This document shows positions 1 to 8,645 of a stretch of 64,000 bases of DNA, in pieces. Below the pieces are notes generated by a model, which was not told where the DNA came from, did not search any database, and saw only the letters and a program-made list of their open reading frames with translations. The translations under genes were made by a program, and so were the position numbers. This stretch comes from VXNE01 sp965217825 (GTDB taxonomy: Bacteria > Pseudomonadota > Gammaproteobacteria > Pseudomonadales > Azotimanducaceae). Within the stretch, counting starts at the first letter, position 1. Each line of letters opens with the position of its first letter. The stretch spans positions 1,364,001 through 1,428,000 of the forward strand of contig OZ244571.1 in NCBI GenBank assembly GCA_965217825.1, in the 5' to 3' direction.

Positions 1-22
1 CGTTGTATATCAAAAAGTTGTT

Positions 23-43
23 TACTTAACAGGTACTTGATCG
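23..43 (+). repeat. Direct-repeat operator-like site, copy 1
   Basis: This site upstream of the AlbA_2 gene reads ACTTAAC (24-30) and ACTTGAT (35-41), two similar heptamers 11 bp apart. Nearly the same 21 bases recur at 1600-1620 (18 of 21 identical). A wider 34-bp match (7-40 against 1651-1684, about 26 identities) covers the third copy. The one-helical-turn spacing suggests a protein-binding site, but that is inference. Confidence 0.5.
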
Positions 44-109
44 AGAGCGCCATTACCCGCAGACTTTAGGGGCAATGCGAGAAGCTCTGTTTGGCGTACG
101 TGCGCACCC

Positions 110-1567
110 ATGAATACGCATCACTCTGATGACTACCTCGTCGGCCTCGTCCGAGAGTTCTGCAAGTACCCGCGCGAAACCGAGTGGGTTGAATTCAAGC
201 GCAACAACGCCGACCCCCAGCAGATTGGCGAAACCATATCGGCCTTGGCGAACTCTGCGGCCTTGGAAGGCAAACCGTTCGCCTACGTCGTGTGGGGTGT
301 TCGCGACGAAGATCACGTCATCGAAGGCACCAGCTTCGACCCACGCCACGCGCGCGTTGGCCAAGAGGAACTGGAAAACTGGCTACTGCGCTTGCTGGAG
401 CCCAAGCTGGACTTTCGTTTCGTCAACTTGGTGATCGACGTCCGAGACGTTGTGGTCTTGGAGATCGCGGGAGTGACCCGGCATCCTGTGCGTTTCTCCG
501 GCCGGGAGTTCGTGCGGGCTGGTAGCTACGTCAAGCCGCTTCGGGAATTCCCGGAAAAAGAGAGGGCGTTGTGGCGGGCGTTTGATCGCACACCCTTTGA
601 GGAGGGAATCGCGGTTGAGCGGGCGTCTGATGCTGAAGTCTTGGAGTTGCTGGACCACTCGACCTATTTCGACTTGCTGGGGCTGCCACGGCCCATCGGC
701 GAGGAGGCCATTCTGGAGGCGCTTCTCGATGATCTCGTAATCCAGCGTTGCGATGCCGGGGGCTGGAACATCACTAACTTGGGTGCCGTGCTGCTTGTAC
801 GAAATCTCTCTCGAATCAGAAGGTTGACCCGAAAGACTTTGCGCGTGGTTCAGTATCGAGGAACCAGTCGTCTCGCCGCGCTGCGTGAGATCGAAGGTGT
901 TCAGGGCTATGCATCGGGGTTCGATGGATTGATCAGCCGCGTGATGGACTTGCTCCCCCGCCGGGAGGATATCGTCGGCGGGTTGCGCAAGATGACTTCC
1001 GCATTTCCTGAGTTGGCGGTGCGCGAGCTCTTGGCGAACGCGCTTATCCATCAGGACTTCCACGTTACGGGCGCTGGGCCGATGTTGGAGATATTCGACG
1101 ACCGCGTTGAGATCACCAATCCCGGCGAGCCGCTAGTCGCCACGGAACGATTTCTGGACACGCCGCCCAAGTCCCGGAACGAAGGGCTCGCATCGCTTAT
1201 GCGCCGGTTCGGAATCTGCGAGGAACGCGGCACCGGCATCGACAAGGTCGTCAACGAAATAGAACGTCGCCATCTCCCGCCACCGTTGTTCGAAGTCCCG
1301 CCAGGAAGCACTCGGACGATACTGTTCGCTCACAGAGGCGCGCGCAATATGGATGCTGCGGAGAAGATCCGAGCCGTCTATCAACACGCCTGCTTGCGCT
1401 ACGTGAATCGCAACTACCTCACCAACGCTTCACTGCGGGAACGATTCGATATTCGGGAGAACAACCGCGCATGGGTATCCAGACTCATCCGTGCCGCAGT
1501 GCAAGCCGGTGTCATTGCGCCCTTCGATCCATCGGCCGCGCCGAAGATGATGCGCTATGTGCCCTAG
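110..1567 (+). CDS. Schlafen AlbA_2 domain protein with C-terminal ATPase-like domain (putative DNA-binding regulator)
   Basis: 485 aa. The N-terminal 130 residues match the AlbA_2 (Schlafen-like) pattern: the WVEFKRN segment near residue 27, then a helix and a VVWGVRDEDHVIEGT strand-turn. The middle and C-terminal parts resemble the HATPase_c_4-type region of RecG-like transcriptional regulators, with ELLANALIHQDF near residue 310 and RGTGIDKVV near 371. The last 80 residues look like a winged helix. Proteins of this family are usually annotated as putative ATP-dependent DNA-binding regulators or anti-phage accessory proteins; the actual target is unknown. The gene stands alone, with repeat copies on both sides that could be its own operators. 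Other in-frame starts cannot be excluded. Confidence 0.8.
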   Translation: MNTHHSDDYLVGLVREFCKYPRETEWVEFKRNNADPQQIGETISALANSAALEGKPFAYVVWGVRDEDHVIEGTSFDPRHARVGQEELENWLLRLLEPKLDFRFVNLVIDVRDVVVLEIAGVTRHPVRFSGREFVRAGSYVKPLREFPEKERALWRAFDRTPFEEGIAVERASDAEVLELLDHSTYFDLLGLPRPIGEEAILEALLDDLVIQRCDAGGWNITNLGAVLLVRNLSRIRRLTRKTLRVVQYRGTSRLAALREIEGVQGYASGFDGLISRVMDLLPRREDIVGGLRKMTSAFPELAVRELLANALIHQDFHVTGAGPMLEIFDDRVEITNPGEPLVATERFLDTPPKSRNEGLASLMRRFGICEERGTGIDKVVNEIERRHLPPPLFEVPPGSTRTILFAHRGARNMDAAEKIRAVYQHACLRYVNRNYLTNASLRERFDIRENNRAWVSRLIRAAVQAGVIAPFDPSAAPKMMRYVP

Positions 1568-1599
1568 TGGTCATCACAGGGCGACTCGCGACCGCGATC

Positions 1600-1620
1600 T
1601 ACTTGATGGGTACTTGATCG
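1600..1620 (+). repeat. Direct-repeat operator-like site, copy 2
   Basis: ACTTGAT occurs at 1601-1607 and again at 1612-1618, an exact heptamer repeat with 11-bp period. It matches the site at 23-43 in 18 of 21 positions and lies 33 bp downstream of the AlbA_2 stop codon. Confidence 0.5.
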
Positions 1621-1650
1621 TAGGCCCCGTCTTGAGAAATAAAATGATGC

Positions 1651-1684
1651 ATATCAATGCGTTGTCTACTTGACGGATAATTGA
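1651..1684 (+). repeat. Direct-repeat site, copy 3 (34-bp match to 7-40)
   Basis: This stretch aligns without gaps to positions 7-40, with about 26 of 34 identities (ATATCAA, GTTGT and TACTT blocks shared). It contains ACTTGAC and AATTGAC heptamers 11 bp apart. With the copy at 7-40 it brackets the whole AlbA_2 gene in direct orientation. Confidence 0.5.
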
Positions 1685-1905
1685 CTGGCAGCGGAAATCA
1701 AGATTGAGGGACACCGCCATCCCAAGGTCGAGGCGGGGGAGGTGATCGGAGCCATGGCCTGTGCCCGACGTCATTCGCAGAGCGGAGGGCTTCTCGATCG
1801 CTCGACGGGGAGGTGGCGCTAGCGCCCTCGTTCCGAATCCCAACCTGACAATGGCGGCGGCTTGGCCCAAAATGCCGACCCTCGCCCGCATTCAAGGAGA
1901 AGTCC

Positions 1906-2982
1906 ATGCTCGACCGTTTCAAAGTGACTGACGATATCGCCGTGCGGGTGGCGCCGGATGATATGCGCGTTACGGTAGTGAACCTGTTCAGGGCACTCGG
2001 TATGCGGGAGAAGGAGGCGGCGCAGTCCGCCGACGTGCTCATCTACGCCGATGTGCGGGGCGTCGACACCCACGGCGTCAGCAACATGATGCGGGCGTAC
2101 GTGGCAGGCTTGCAGGCGGGGCGGATCAATCCGACGCCAGAGTGGAAGATAACGCGGGATTTGGGTGCCGCGTTATCCGTGGACTGCGACGGAGGGCTCG
2201 GACTGGCGGTCGGGCCGTCGGTGATGGACCTCGCCATTGAACGGGCGGGCCAGTATGGCGTCGGCGTCGCGGTGGCTTTCAACGGGGGTCACTACGGGGC
2301 GGCGGCATATTTCGCGCATCGTGCGCTCGACAAGGGAATGATCGGCATATCGATGACCTCTGGCGGCGTCTCCGGGGTGCCGACAGGGGGCGCGGAACCT
2401 TTGCTCGGTCTGAACCCCATTGCCATCGCAGCGCCGGCCGACCAGGAAGTTCCGTTTATCTTCGATGCGGCCATGAGTTCTGTGGCGGGCAACAAGATTC
2501 AGCTATTGCGGCGGATGGGCGGCAACATGGCCCCCGGATGGGTGGCGCTTGCGGACGGCACACCGGTCATGGAAGAAGCGCCCGTACCGGACAAATTCAT
2601 GTACTTGCCATTGGGCGCCACGCGAGAAACCGGTTCGCACAAGGGTTACGGGCTCATGGTGATGGTGGAGGTGCTGACCGCGATTCTGGGGGGCGATGGC
2701 GGCGGCCCCGACCGTCGCAGGCGTTCGACCCACTTCTTCATGGCGCTCGACACCAAGGCGTTCACCGAGGCGGATACCTTCACGCAGAACATGGACGCCT
2801 ACCTGAAGCGCTTAAGAACCTGCACGCCAGCGCCCGGGGCGGACCGCGTTCTCTACTCCGGCATCCCCGAGAACGAAGTGCAGCTCGAACGTACCGCCAA
2901 CGGCATTCCCTACCATCCCGAAGTGATCGACTGGTTCACGGAGACTTGTGCATCGATGGGGGTCGAGCACCGACTATCCTAG
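1906..2982 (+). CDS. LDH2 family (malate/L-lactate/sulfolactate-type) oxidoreductase
   Basis: 358 aa, the usual length for the LDH2/MDG2 family of NAD(P)-dependent 2-hydroxyacid dehydrogenases, which are structurally unrelated to classical LDH. Diagnostic segments are DTHGVSNM near residue 50 (conserved catalytic His), NGGHYGAAAYF near 127 and HKGYGLMVMVEVL near 245. The protein is cytoplasmic with no signal peptide. The start at 1906 has an AAGGAGA Shine-Dalgarno about 6 nt upstream. The substrate cannot be set from sequence: malate, lactate, ureidoglycolate, sulfolactate and diketogulonate reductases all belong here. It has no clear operon partner; the next frame is a permease remnant. Confidence 0.88.
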   Translation: MLDRFKVTDDIAVRVAPDDMRVTVVNLFRALGMREKEAAQSADVLIYADVRGVDTHGVSNMMRAYVAGLQAGRINPTPEWKITRDLGAALSVDCDGGLGLAVGPSVMDLAIERAGQYGVGVAVAFNGGHYGAAAYFAHRALDKGMIGISMTSGGVSGVPTGGAEPLLGLNPIAIAAPADQEVPFIFDAAMSSVAGNKIQLLRRMGGNMAPGWVALADGTPVMEEAPVPDKFMYLPLGATRETGSHKGYGLMVMVEVLTAILGGDGGGPDRRRRSTHFFMALDTKAFTEADTFTQNMDAYLKRLRTCTPAPGADRVLYSGIPENEVQLERTANGIPYHPEVIDWFTETCASMGVEHRLS

Positions 2983-3033
2983 CGGAGGGGGCAATCGTAG
3001 CCCTGCTTGACGACACATCGGATTCCGCTGCGC

Positions 3034-3417
3034 ATGCCTGAATTGCGCTTGCGGCAGCGTCTCGACGCGTGGCTCGCGGTGGCGGCGGCGGAAATGCGGT
3101 CCGCGCGCCGGCTGACGCGGACTTGGGTATTCGTGGCCCTTGGCATCGCCGCGATGCTGGGGGCTTACGGCTACTACTCGTTCATCCACGCCCAGTTGTC
3201 GGCCTACATCTTGACGGTGGGCTATCTCCTGCCCCGTTTCTCGACCGCGTACTTCAACAGCTACGTGCTGTGGTTCTGCATGGCCGCGTTGGTTTTCCTG
3301 GCGTTCGATGTGCGTGTCCGTGACCAGCGCGAGCGGGTCGACGAAGTCCTCGCCTCGCGGCCGATCTCCAACGTCGCGCTGCATCGCCCCCGGGCGACGC
3401 CTCAGGCTTGTCTTTGA
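3034..3417 (+). pseudogene. Truncated ABC-2-type permease N-terminal fragment
   Basis: About 127 codons from an ATG at 3034 (a TTG at 3007 is also in frame). The fragment has a basic amphipathic start, a first membrane segment (WVFVALGIAAMLGAYGYYSF), a second (SYVLWFCMAALVFLAFDV) and then RVDEVLASRPISN. That last stretch resembles the cytosolic loop of multi-gene ABC-2-like permeases, which go on for several hundred residues. Here the reading frame runs into unrelated sequence and stops. No ATPase partner or remaining membrane half is present, so this is probably a deletion remnant. Confidence 0.5.
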
Positions 3418-3792
3418 CCCCCGGCGCGGCATTCCCGCAGTCGAAATCGGCCTCGGCGGTCGGCTTGCACAAAAAGCTCTGAATTGCTGAGATTCGCGTG
3501 GGCTTGCGCTCAACGTAGTGGCAATCCCCGAATGCGCGTCCGGGCTCAGTGGGCGAACGGTTTTTTTTCGGAGTTCCTCAGGGGCCCGGCGCTGGACTAG
3601 GAATATCGCTTCGCTCCGATGACTGGTTGCCCACGGGTCGCTGTCGTCCGTCGTTGGAGATTTGTGTCTTCCATTGTGACCGCGCCCCATCATCCAGCTC
3701 TGTTGCGTCGCTTGTAGTCGCGCTACCTTTTGTTCGTATCTGGGCGCGTAACCGTGTGATACATTCGAACTTTTGACGCTTGAGTTCCTTCT
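3418..3792. other. Gene-free stretch between permease remnant and fdsG
   Basis: No frame in these 375 bp looks protein-like on either strand. It probably holds the scar of whatever removed the rest of the permease, plus the promoter of the formate dehydrogenase operon. I see no convincing -35/-10 pair and no intrinsic terminator. Confidence 0.5.
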
Positions 3793-4365
3793 ATGACGGC
3801 GGCGGAACCCGGCTCCGAAGAGACGCGCGTCCGCGACATCGCGACATCCCGCGTCGATCAGATTGGCGGGACCATTGCCGCGCTGTCCGATATCGTCCGC
3901 GCCTTCGGCTGCATCGAGCGGCGGCACATGGAGATCGTCGCGGATGTCTTCAATCTGACCGTTGCGGAGATTCGCGGCATCGTCAGTTTCTACACCGACT
4001 TGCGTACGAAACCCACGGGACGCAGGCACATCCGTATCTGCCAGGCGGAAGCGTGTCAGTCGGTCGGCGGACGCGAGCTTACCGCCGCGACTGCGGCCAG
4101 ACTCGGCATCAATCTGGGCGAGACGGCGGCGGACGGAAGCGTCAGCCTGGAGGCGGTGTATTGCCTGGGGCTCTGTACTTCGGGGCCTAGCGCCACCGTG
4201 GACGGTCGCGCCGTTGCCTACGCCACCGTCGAAGCGTTGATCGAGAGCCCTCAGCCGGGGAGCGCGAGGGGGAACCCCTCGCATGAAAACAGTCCTCAGC
4301 CGGGGAGCGCGAGGGGGAACCCCTCGCATGAAAACAGTCCTCAGCCGGGGAGCGCGAGGGGGTGA
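3793..4365 (+). CDS. fdsG: NAD-dependent formate dehydrogenase gamma subunit (NuoE-like, 2Fe-2S)
   Basis: 190 aa. Residues 1-150 match the NuoE/FdsG thioredoxin-like fold: the helical GCIERRHMEIVADVFNLT region, then VSFYTDLR, and the 2Fe-2S ligands in CQAEACQSVG (near residue 80) and CLGLCTSGP (near 125). The subunit passes electrons between the FMN/Fe-S beta subunit and the molybdenum alpha subunit of a soluble formate dehydrogenase. The family normally ends near residue 155. Here the last 35 residues are a translated 45-bp tandem repeat (PQPGSARGNPSHENS), ended only because the third copy carries TGA. It is the first gene of fdsG-fdsB-fdsA-fdhD-mobA and overlaps fdsB by 4 nt if the GTG at 4362 is used. 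Confidence 0.92.
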   Translation: MTAAEPGSEETRVRDIATSRVDQIGGTIAALSDIVRAFGCIERRHMEIVADVFNLTVAEIRGIVSFYTDLRTKPTGRRHIRICQAEACQSVGGRELTAATAARLGINLGETAADGSVSLEAVYCLGLCTSGPSATVDGRAVAYATVEALIESPQPGSARGNPSHENSPQPGSARGNPSHENSPQPGSARG

Positions 4366-4382
4366 CCCCTCGCAGGAAAATG
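4249..4382 (+). repeat. 45-bp tandem repeat, three copies, each with a GC hairpin
   Basis: Copies begin at about 4249, 4294 and 4339 with an exact 45-bp period. Each contains GCGAGGGG and CCCCTCGC as perfect 8-bp arms separated by 3-4 nt, a very stable hairpin, followed in copies 1 and 2 by ATGAAAAC. Copies 1 and 2 are in frame with fdsG. Copy 3 has diverged so that it supplies the fdsG stop codon and the fdsB start region. The hairpins sit across the fdsG/fdsB junction. Confidence 0.9.
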
Positions 4383-5780
4383 AGCATCGCCAAGGTCCCG
4401 CGCGAAACGCTGGCCGTCGCCTTGGGGGCGGACGAACTCGCCGCCAAGCTTGCGCGGTCGGGGCACGAAGTGGTGCGAACCGGATCCTACGGGCTCTGCT
4501 GGGCGGAGCCGATGATCGACATCGACGGCATCGCCTACGGCCCTGTCACCGATCTCGCGAATCTCGACGCGGCAAGACTCGGCCCCGTCGACGCGCTTCC
4601 TGATCTCGCAGCGCAAGAGCGCAGGGTGTTCGACCGATGCGGCCGCGGGGACCCGTTCGACTACGACCCCGCCTGGCTGCGATCCCAACTTGAACGCGAT
4701 CCCGTGGAGATTGTCGACGAGATCGAGGCCAGCGGGTTGCGCGGTAGGGGAGGCGCGGGCTTTCCTGCACACATCAAGTGGCGCACGGTGTACGAGACGC
4801 CGGCCGACGAGAAATACGTCGTGGTCAACGCGGACGAAGGCGACTCCGGCACCTTTGCGGATCGACTCATCATGGAAGGCGATCCGTTCCGCCTGATCGA
4901 AGGCATGCTGCTCGCCGGACGCGCGGTTGGTGCGCGCAAGGGCATCGTTTACCTCAGGTCCGAATATCCGCTGGCAGCAGAAATCTTCGCGCAGGCTATC
5001 GAATCCGCGCGCGGTATGCGCCTGCTTGAAACCTTCGACATCGAACTGTTTGTCGGCGCCGGCGCCTACATTTGCGGCGAGGAAACCTCGCTTCTGGAAA
5101 GCCTCGAAGGCAAGCGCGGCGAGATACGCGCCAAGCCTCCCGTACCTGCCGTGGCTGGCCTTTTCGGCAAGCCGACCCTGGTGCACAACGTGATCACGCT
5201 ATGCGCCGTTTCCAACATTCTGGACAAAGGCGGCGCGGCCTATGCGGATCTCGGCGTCGGCGCGTCGAGGGGAACGATGACGTTTCAACTCGCGGGCAAC
5301 GTGGAGAAGGGCGCGCTCATCGAGATCCCGTTCGGTGTCTCGCTGCGGGAACTGGTCGAGGACTGGGGCGGCGGCACGCGCTCGGGGCGTCCTGTCGGCG
5401 CGGTCCAGGTGGGCGGCCCGCTGGGCGCCTATCTCAAGGATGAACAGATCGATACGCCCATGACCTACGAGGCGCTCGCCGCCATCGGCGCCGGCGTTGG
5501 CCACGGCGGGATCGTGGTGTTCGACGACAGCGTCGATCTGGTGCGGCAGGCCCACTATGCATTCGCGTTCTGCGCCCATGAATCCTGCGGCAAGTGCACG
5601 CCGTGCCGGATCGGGGCGGTGCGGGGAAAGGAGTTGGTGGAGGCGCTGATGGCATCTCCCCAAAGCGGCGATGAATTAGCTATCATCCGGGATCTTTGCG
5701 ACGTGATGGAGCAAGCGAGTCTGTGCCAGATGGGCGGTATGACGCCTATTCCGGTACGCAGCGCACTTGGGTTGAAATGA
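4362..5780 (+). CDS. fdsB: NAD-dependent formate dehydrogenase beta subunit (NuoF-like; FMN, 4Fe-4S, NAD site)
   Basis: 472 aa. It matches NuoF/FdsB/HoxF: the glycine-rich RGRGGAGFPAHIKW (NAD site) near residue 127, NADEGDSGTFADR near 157 (FMN), CGEETSLLESLEGKRGE near 238, and the 4Fe-4S ligands HESCGKCTPCRIG near 405 with a fourth Cys in LCQMGG near 451. It carries FMN and reduces NAD+. GTG 4362 gives a GTGA overlap with fdsG and has GGGGAG 9 nt upstream. The alternative ATG at 4380 has AGGA only 2 nt away, too close. The start region lies inside the tandem repeat, so translation may be affected by the hairpin. It overlaps fdsA by ATGA. Confidence 0.93.
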   Translation: MTPRRKMSIAKVPRETLAVALGADELAAKLARSGHEVVRTGSYGLCWAEPMIDIDGIAYGPVTDLANLDAARLGPVDALPDLAAQERRVFDRCGRGDPFDYDPAWLRSQLERDPVEIVDEIEASGLRGRGGAGFPAHIKWRTVYETPADEKYVVVNADEGDSGTFADRLIMEGDPFRLIEGMLLAGRAVGARKGIVYLRSEYPLAAEIFAQAIESARGMRLLETFDIELFVGAGAYICGEETSLLESLEGKRGEIRAKPPVPAVAGLFGKPTLVHNVITLCAVSNILDKGGAAYADLGVGASRGTMTFQLAGNVEKGALIEIPFGVSLRELVEDWGGGTRSGRPVGAVQVGGPLGAYLKDEQIDTPMTYEALAAIGAGVGHGGIVVFDDSVDLVRQAHYAFAFCAHESCGKCTPCRIGAVRGKELVEALMASPQSGDELAIIRDLCDVMEQASLCQMGGMTPIPVRSALGLK

Positions 5781-8635
5781 GGAACAACGACATCGATTTC
5801 GGTACTCCGGCTGTTCCCAACGGTTCGCCGAACGGTTCGCCGAACGGTGCGAGTTCCGAGAAAGTATCGCTGACCGTGGACGGCCATCGGATCGAAGTGC
5901 CGGCGGGCACGTCCATCATGCGCGCCGCCGTCGAGGTCGGCATTCCCATTCCCAAACTCTGCGCTACCGACAGCCTCCAGGCATTCGGCTCATGCCGGCT
6001 GTGCCTGGTCGAGGTCGAAGGCCGGCGCGGCCTCCTAGCCTCCTGCACCGAACCCGTGCGGGAAGGCATGGCGGTGCGGACACAGAACGAGCACATCGCG
6101 ACTATTCGCCGGGGCGTTATGGAACTGTACATTTCGGACCATCCGCTGGACTGCCTTACCTGTTCGGCCAACGGCGACTGCGAGTTGCAGGACATGGCGG
6201 GCGCCGTGGGGTTGCGAGAGGTCCGCTACGGCGACGGCGCGAATCACCTCGAGTCGGACACCGACGCCTCGAACCCCTATTTCTCCTTCGACCCGTCCAA
6301 ATGCATCGTCTGTTCGCGCTGCGTGCGCGCCTGCGACGAGGTCCAGGGCACGTTCGCGCTCACCATCGACGGCCGCGGTTTCGACGCGTCGGTGAAAACA
6401 GGTGCCGACGATTTCTTTTCTTCCGAGTGCGTCTCCTGCGGCGCCTGCGTGCAGGCGTGTCCGACAGCGACGCTGATGGAGAAGTCCGTCATCGACCACG
6501 GCGTGCCGGACCGCGTCGTCAAGACCACGTGCGCCTACTGCGGGGTCGGCTGTTCGTTCAAGGCCGAAATCAAGGGCGATCAGGTCGTGCGCATGAGGCC
6601 GGACAAGGATGGCTTCGCCAATCACGGCCACTCGTGCGTCAAGGGACGCTTCGCATGGGGCTACGCGAATCACCGCGAGCGCATTCTCGAACCCATGATC
6701 CGCGACGATATCGCCGAAGCGTGGCGCGCGGTCTCGTGGGATGAAGCCATCGCCTACACGGCGGGGCGGCTGCGGGCCATCCAGGCCGAACACGGGGTCA
6801 AGTCCATCGGCGGCATCACTTCGTCGCGCTGCACCAACGAGGAAGTGTGGGTGGTGCAGAAGATGATCCGCGCCGCGTTCGGCAACAACAACGTGGACAC
6901 CTGCGCACGCGTGTGCCACTCGCCCACGGGCTATGGTTTGAAGCAGACCTTCGGCACGTCGGCGGGAACGCAGAATTTCGACTCCGTGGCCCACGCGGAT
7001 GTGATGGTCGTGATTGGCGCCAACCCAACCGAGGGTCACCCGGTTTTCGCTTCTCACATGAAACGTCGCTTGCGCCAGGGCGCCAAACTCATTGTCGCCG
7101 ATCCGCGACGGATCGCGCTTGTCCGCTCGCCGCATGTAGAAGCCGACTACCACTTGCCGCTGCTGCCGGGAACCAACGTGCCGCTGATGAACGCGTTCGC
7201 CCACGTGGTCGTTACGGAAGGGTTGATGGACCGCGACTTCGTCAATGAACGCTGCGACTTGGCCTCGTTCGAGGAATGGGTCGCCTTCGCCGCGCGGGAG
7301 GAGAACGCGCCGGAGCAGGTCGCCGACGCGATGGGCGTTCCGGCGGAAGATATCCGCGCGGCGGCACGTCTTTACGCCACCGCGGACAACGCCGCCATCT
7401 ACTACGGTCTCGGCGTTACCGAGCACAGCCAGGGCTCGACCATGGTGATGGCCATGGCGAACCTCGCCATGGCGACCGGCAACATCGGTCGCCCGGGCGT
7501 TGGCGTCAACCCGCTGCGCGGGCAGAACAACGTGCAAGGCGCCTGCGACATGGGCTCGTTCCCGCATGAACTGCCCGGCTACCGAGCGATTGGCGACGAC
7601 CCTGTGCGTGCGCAGTTCGAGCGCGCTTGGGGGGTGGATATCGGTGGCGAACCGGGTTTCCGCATCCCGAACATGCTAAACGCGGCGTGCGCCGGCGAGT
7701 TCAAGGCGATGTATATCCAAGGCGAGGATCTCGCGCAGTCCGATCCGAATACCCAGCACGTCGAAGAGGCCCTGGCGGCGATGGAGTGCGTCATCGTCCA
7801 GGATCTGTTCCTGAACGAGACGGCCAAATTTGCACACGTATTCTTGCCCGGCACATCTTTCCTGGAGAAGGACGGTACGTTCACCAACGCCGAACGTCGC
7901 ATCAACCGCGTGCGTCCGGTCATGCCGCCGAAGACGGGTATGGCTGAGTGGGAAGTGACGCAGGCGCTCGCCAACGCGCTCGGATATCCGATGCAATATG
8001 CATCCACCAGCGAGATCATGGACGAGGTCGCCGCGCTGACGCCGACCTTCGCCAACGTGTCCTTCGACTTGCTCGACCGGGTGGGCAGCGTGCAGTGGCC
8101 GTGTACGGACGCGGCACCGGTAGGGACGCCGATCATGCATCGGGACACGTTCGTGCGCGGCAAGGGCATGTTCGTCCTGACCGACTATCAGCCGACGGAA
8201 GAGCGGGCCAACCGCAAGTTCCCGCTGCTCCTCACGACGGGGCGAGTCCTTACGCAATACAACGTCGGCGCGCAAACCCGACGCACGGACAACATCGAGT
8301 GGCTGAACGAGGACCTGCTGGAGATCCACCCCGCCGATGCGGAGTTGCGTGGCGTGCGCGAAGGCGACTGGGTGGCTGTGACGAGCCGCATGGGCGAGAT
8401 ATCGCTGCGCGCCACCGTGACGGAGCGGGTCGCGCCGGGCGTTGTCTATACGACGTTCCACCATCCGGATACCGGGACCAACGTGGTCACCACGAACTTG
8501 AGCGACTGGGCAACCAACTGTCCGGAGTACAAGGTAACTGCGGTGGAAGTCCGTCCGGCGAATCACCGCTCCTCCTGGCAGGAAACATTTGGCGTCCGAC
8601 TGACGGAACAGACCGGCCTGCTGCCGCAGACTTGA
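5777..8635 (+). CDS. fdsA: Formate dehydrogenase alpha subunit (bis-MGD molybdenum, five Fe-S clusters)
   Basis: 952 aa from the ATG overlapping the fdsB stop. It oxidises formate to CO2 at a bis-MGD cofactor. Cluster ligands are visible in order: 2Fe-2S C62, C73, C76, C90; His-ligated 4Fe-4S H122, C126, C129, C135; two ferredoxin-like 4Fe-4S sites (C176/179/182/186 and C218/221/224/228); and a proximal 4Fe-4S (C252, C255, C259, C287). The metal-ligand Cys-His pair is C380-H381 in DTCARVCHSPT, so the enzyme uses Cys, not selenocysteine. K289 in SCVKG is the usual electron-transfer lysine. The C-terminal molybdopterin dinucleotide-binding domain spans roughly 800-950. An odd N-terminal stretch NGSPNGSPNG is encoded by a 12-bp repeat. 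Confidence 0.96.
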   Translation: MRNNDIDFGTPAVPNGSPNGSPNGASSEKVSLTVDGHRIEVPAGTSIMRAAVEVGIPIPKLCATDSLQAFGSCRLCLVEVEGRRGLLASCTEPVREGMAVRTQNEHIATIRRGVMELYISDHPLDCLTCSANGDCELQDMAGAVGLREVRYGDGANHLESDTDASNPYFSFDPSKCIVCSRCVRACDEVQGTFALTIDGRGFDASVKTGADDFFSSECVSCGACVQACPTATLMEKSVIDHGVPDRVVKTTCAYCGVGCSFKAEIKGDQVVRMRPDKDGFANHGHSCVKGRFAWGYANHRERILEPMIRDDIAEAWRAVSWDEAIAYTAGRLRAIQAEHGVKSIGGITSSRCTNEEVWVVQKMIRAAFGNNNVDTCARVCHSPTGYGLKQTFGTSAGTQNFDSVAHADVMVVIGANPTEGHPVFASHMKRRLRQGAKLIVADPRRIALVRSPHVEADYHLPLLPGTNVPLMNAFAHVVVTEGLMDRDFVNERCDLASFEEWVAFAAREENAPEQVADAMGVPAEDIRAAARLYATADNAAIYYGLGVTEHSQGSTMVMAMANLAMATGNIGRPGVGVNPLRGQNNVQGACDMGSFPHELPGYRAIGDDPVRAQFERAWGVDIGGEPGFRIPNMLNAACAGEFKAMYIQGEDLAQSDPNTQHVEEALAAMECVIVQDLFLNETAKFAHVFLPGTSFLEKDGTFTNAERRINRVRPVMPPKTGMAEWEVTQALANALGYPMQYASTSEIMDEVAALTPTFANVSFDLLDRVGSVQWPCTDAAPVGTPIMHRDTFVRGKGMFVLTDYQPTEERANRKFPLLLTTGRVLTQYNVGAQTRRTDNIEWLNEDLLEIHPADAELRGVREGDWVAVTSRMGEISLRATVTERVAPGVVYTTFHHPDTGTNVVTTNLSDWATNCPEYKVTAVEVRPANHRSSWQETFGVRLTEQTGLLPQT
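5819..5848 (+). repeat. 12-bp microrepeat (AACGGTTCGCCG, 2.5 copies)
   Basis: An in-frame repeat near the fdsA start encodes NGSP units ahead of the first ferredoxin fold. Copy number could vary between strains without breaking the frame. Confidence 0.85.
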
Positions 8636-8645
8636 ACCGCGGGCA

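Larger units (their letters stand above)
1568..1905. other. Intergenic region with two repeat copies
   Basis: No gene is visible in these 338 bp. The first 120 bp hold two copies of the 11-bp-spaced repeat. The rest is presumably the promoter and leader of the LDH2-family gene. An AAGGAGA ribosome-binding site lies just before its ATG at 1906. Confidence 0.6.

Noticed and set aside
3550..3570. Run of eight T near 3560 as an intrinsic terminator
   Set aside because: No stable GC stem directly precedes it on either strand.
2974..4329. A 451-codon open frame on the minus strand
   Set aside because: It covers the antisense of the LDH tail, permease remnant, gap and fdsG. Its sequence is Arg/Pro-rich and its start falls in the 45-bp repeat; it is a high-GC shadow frame.
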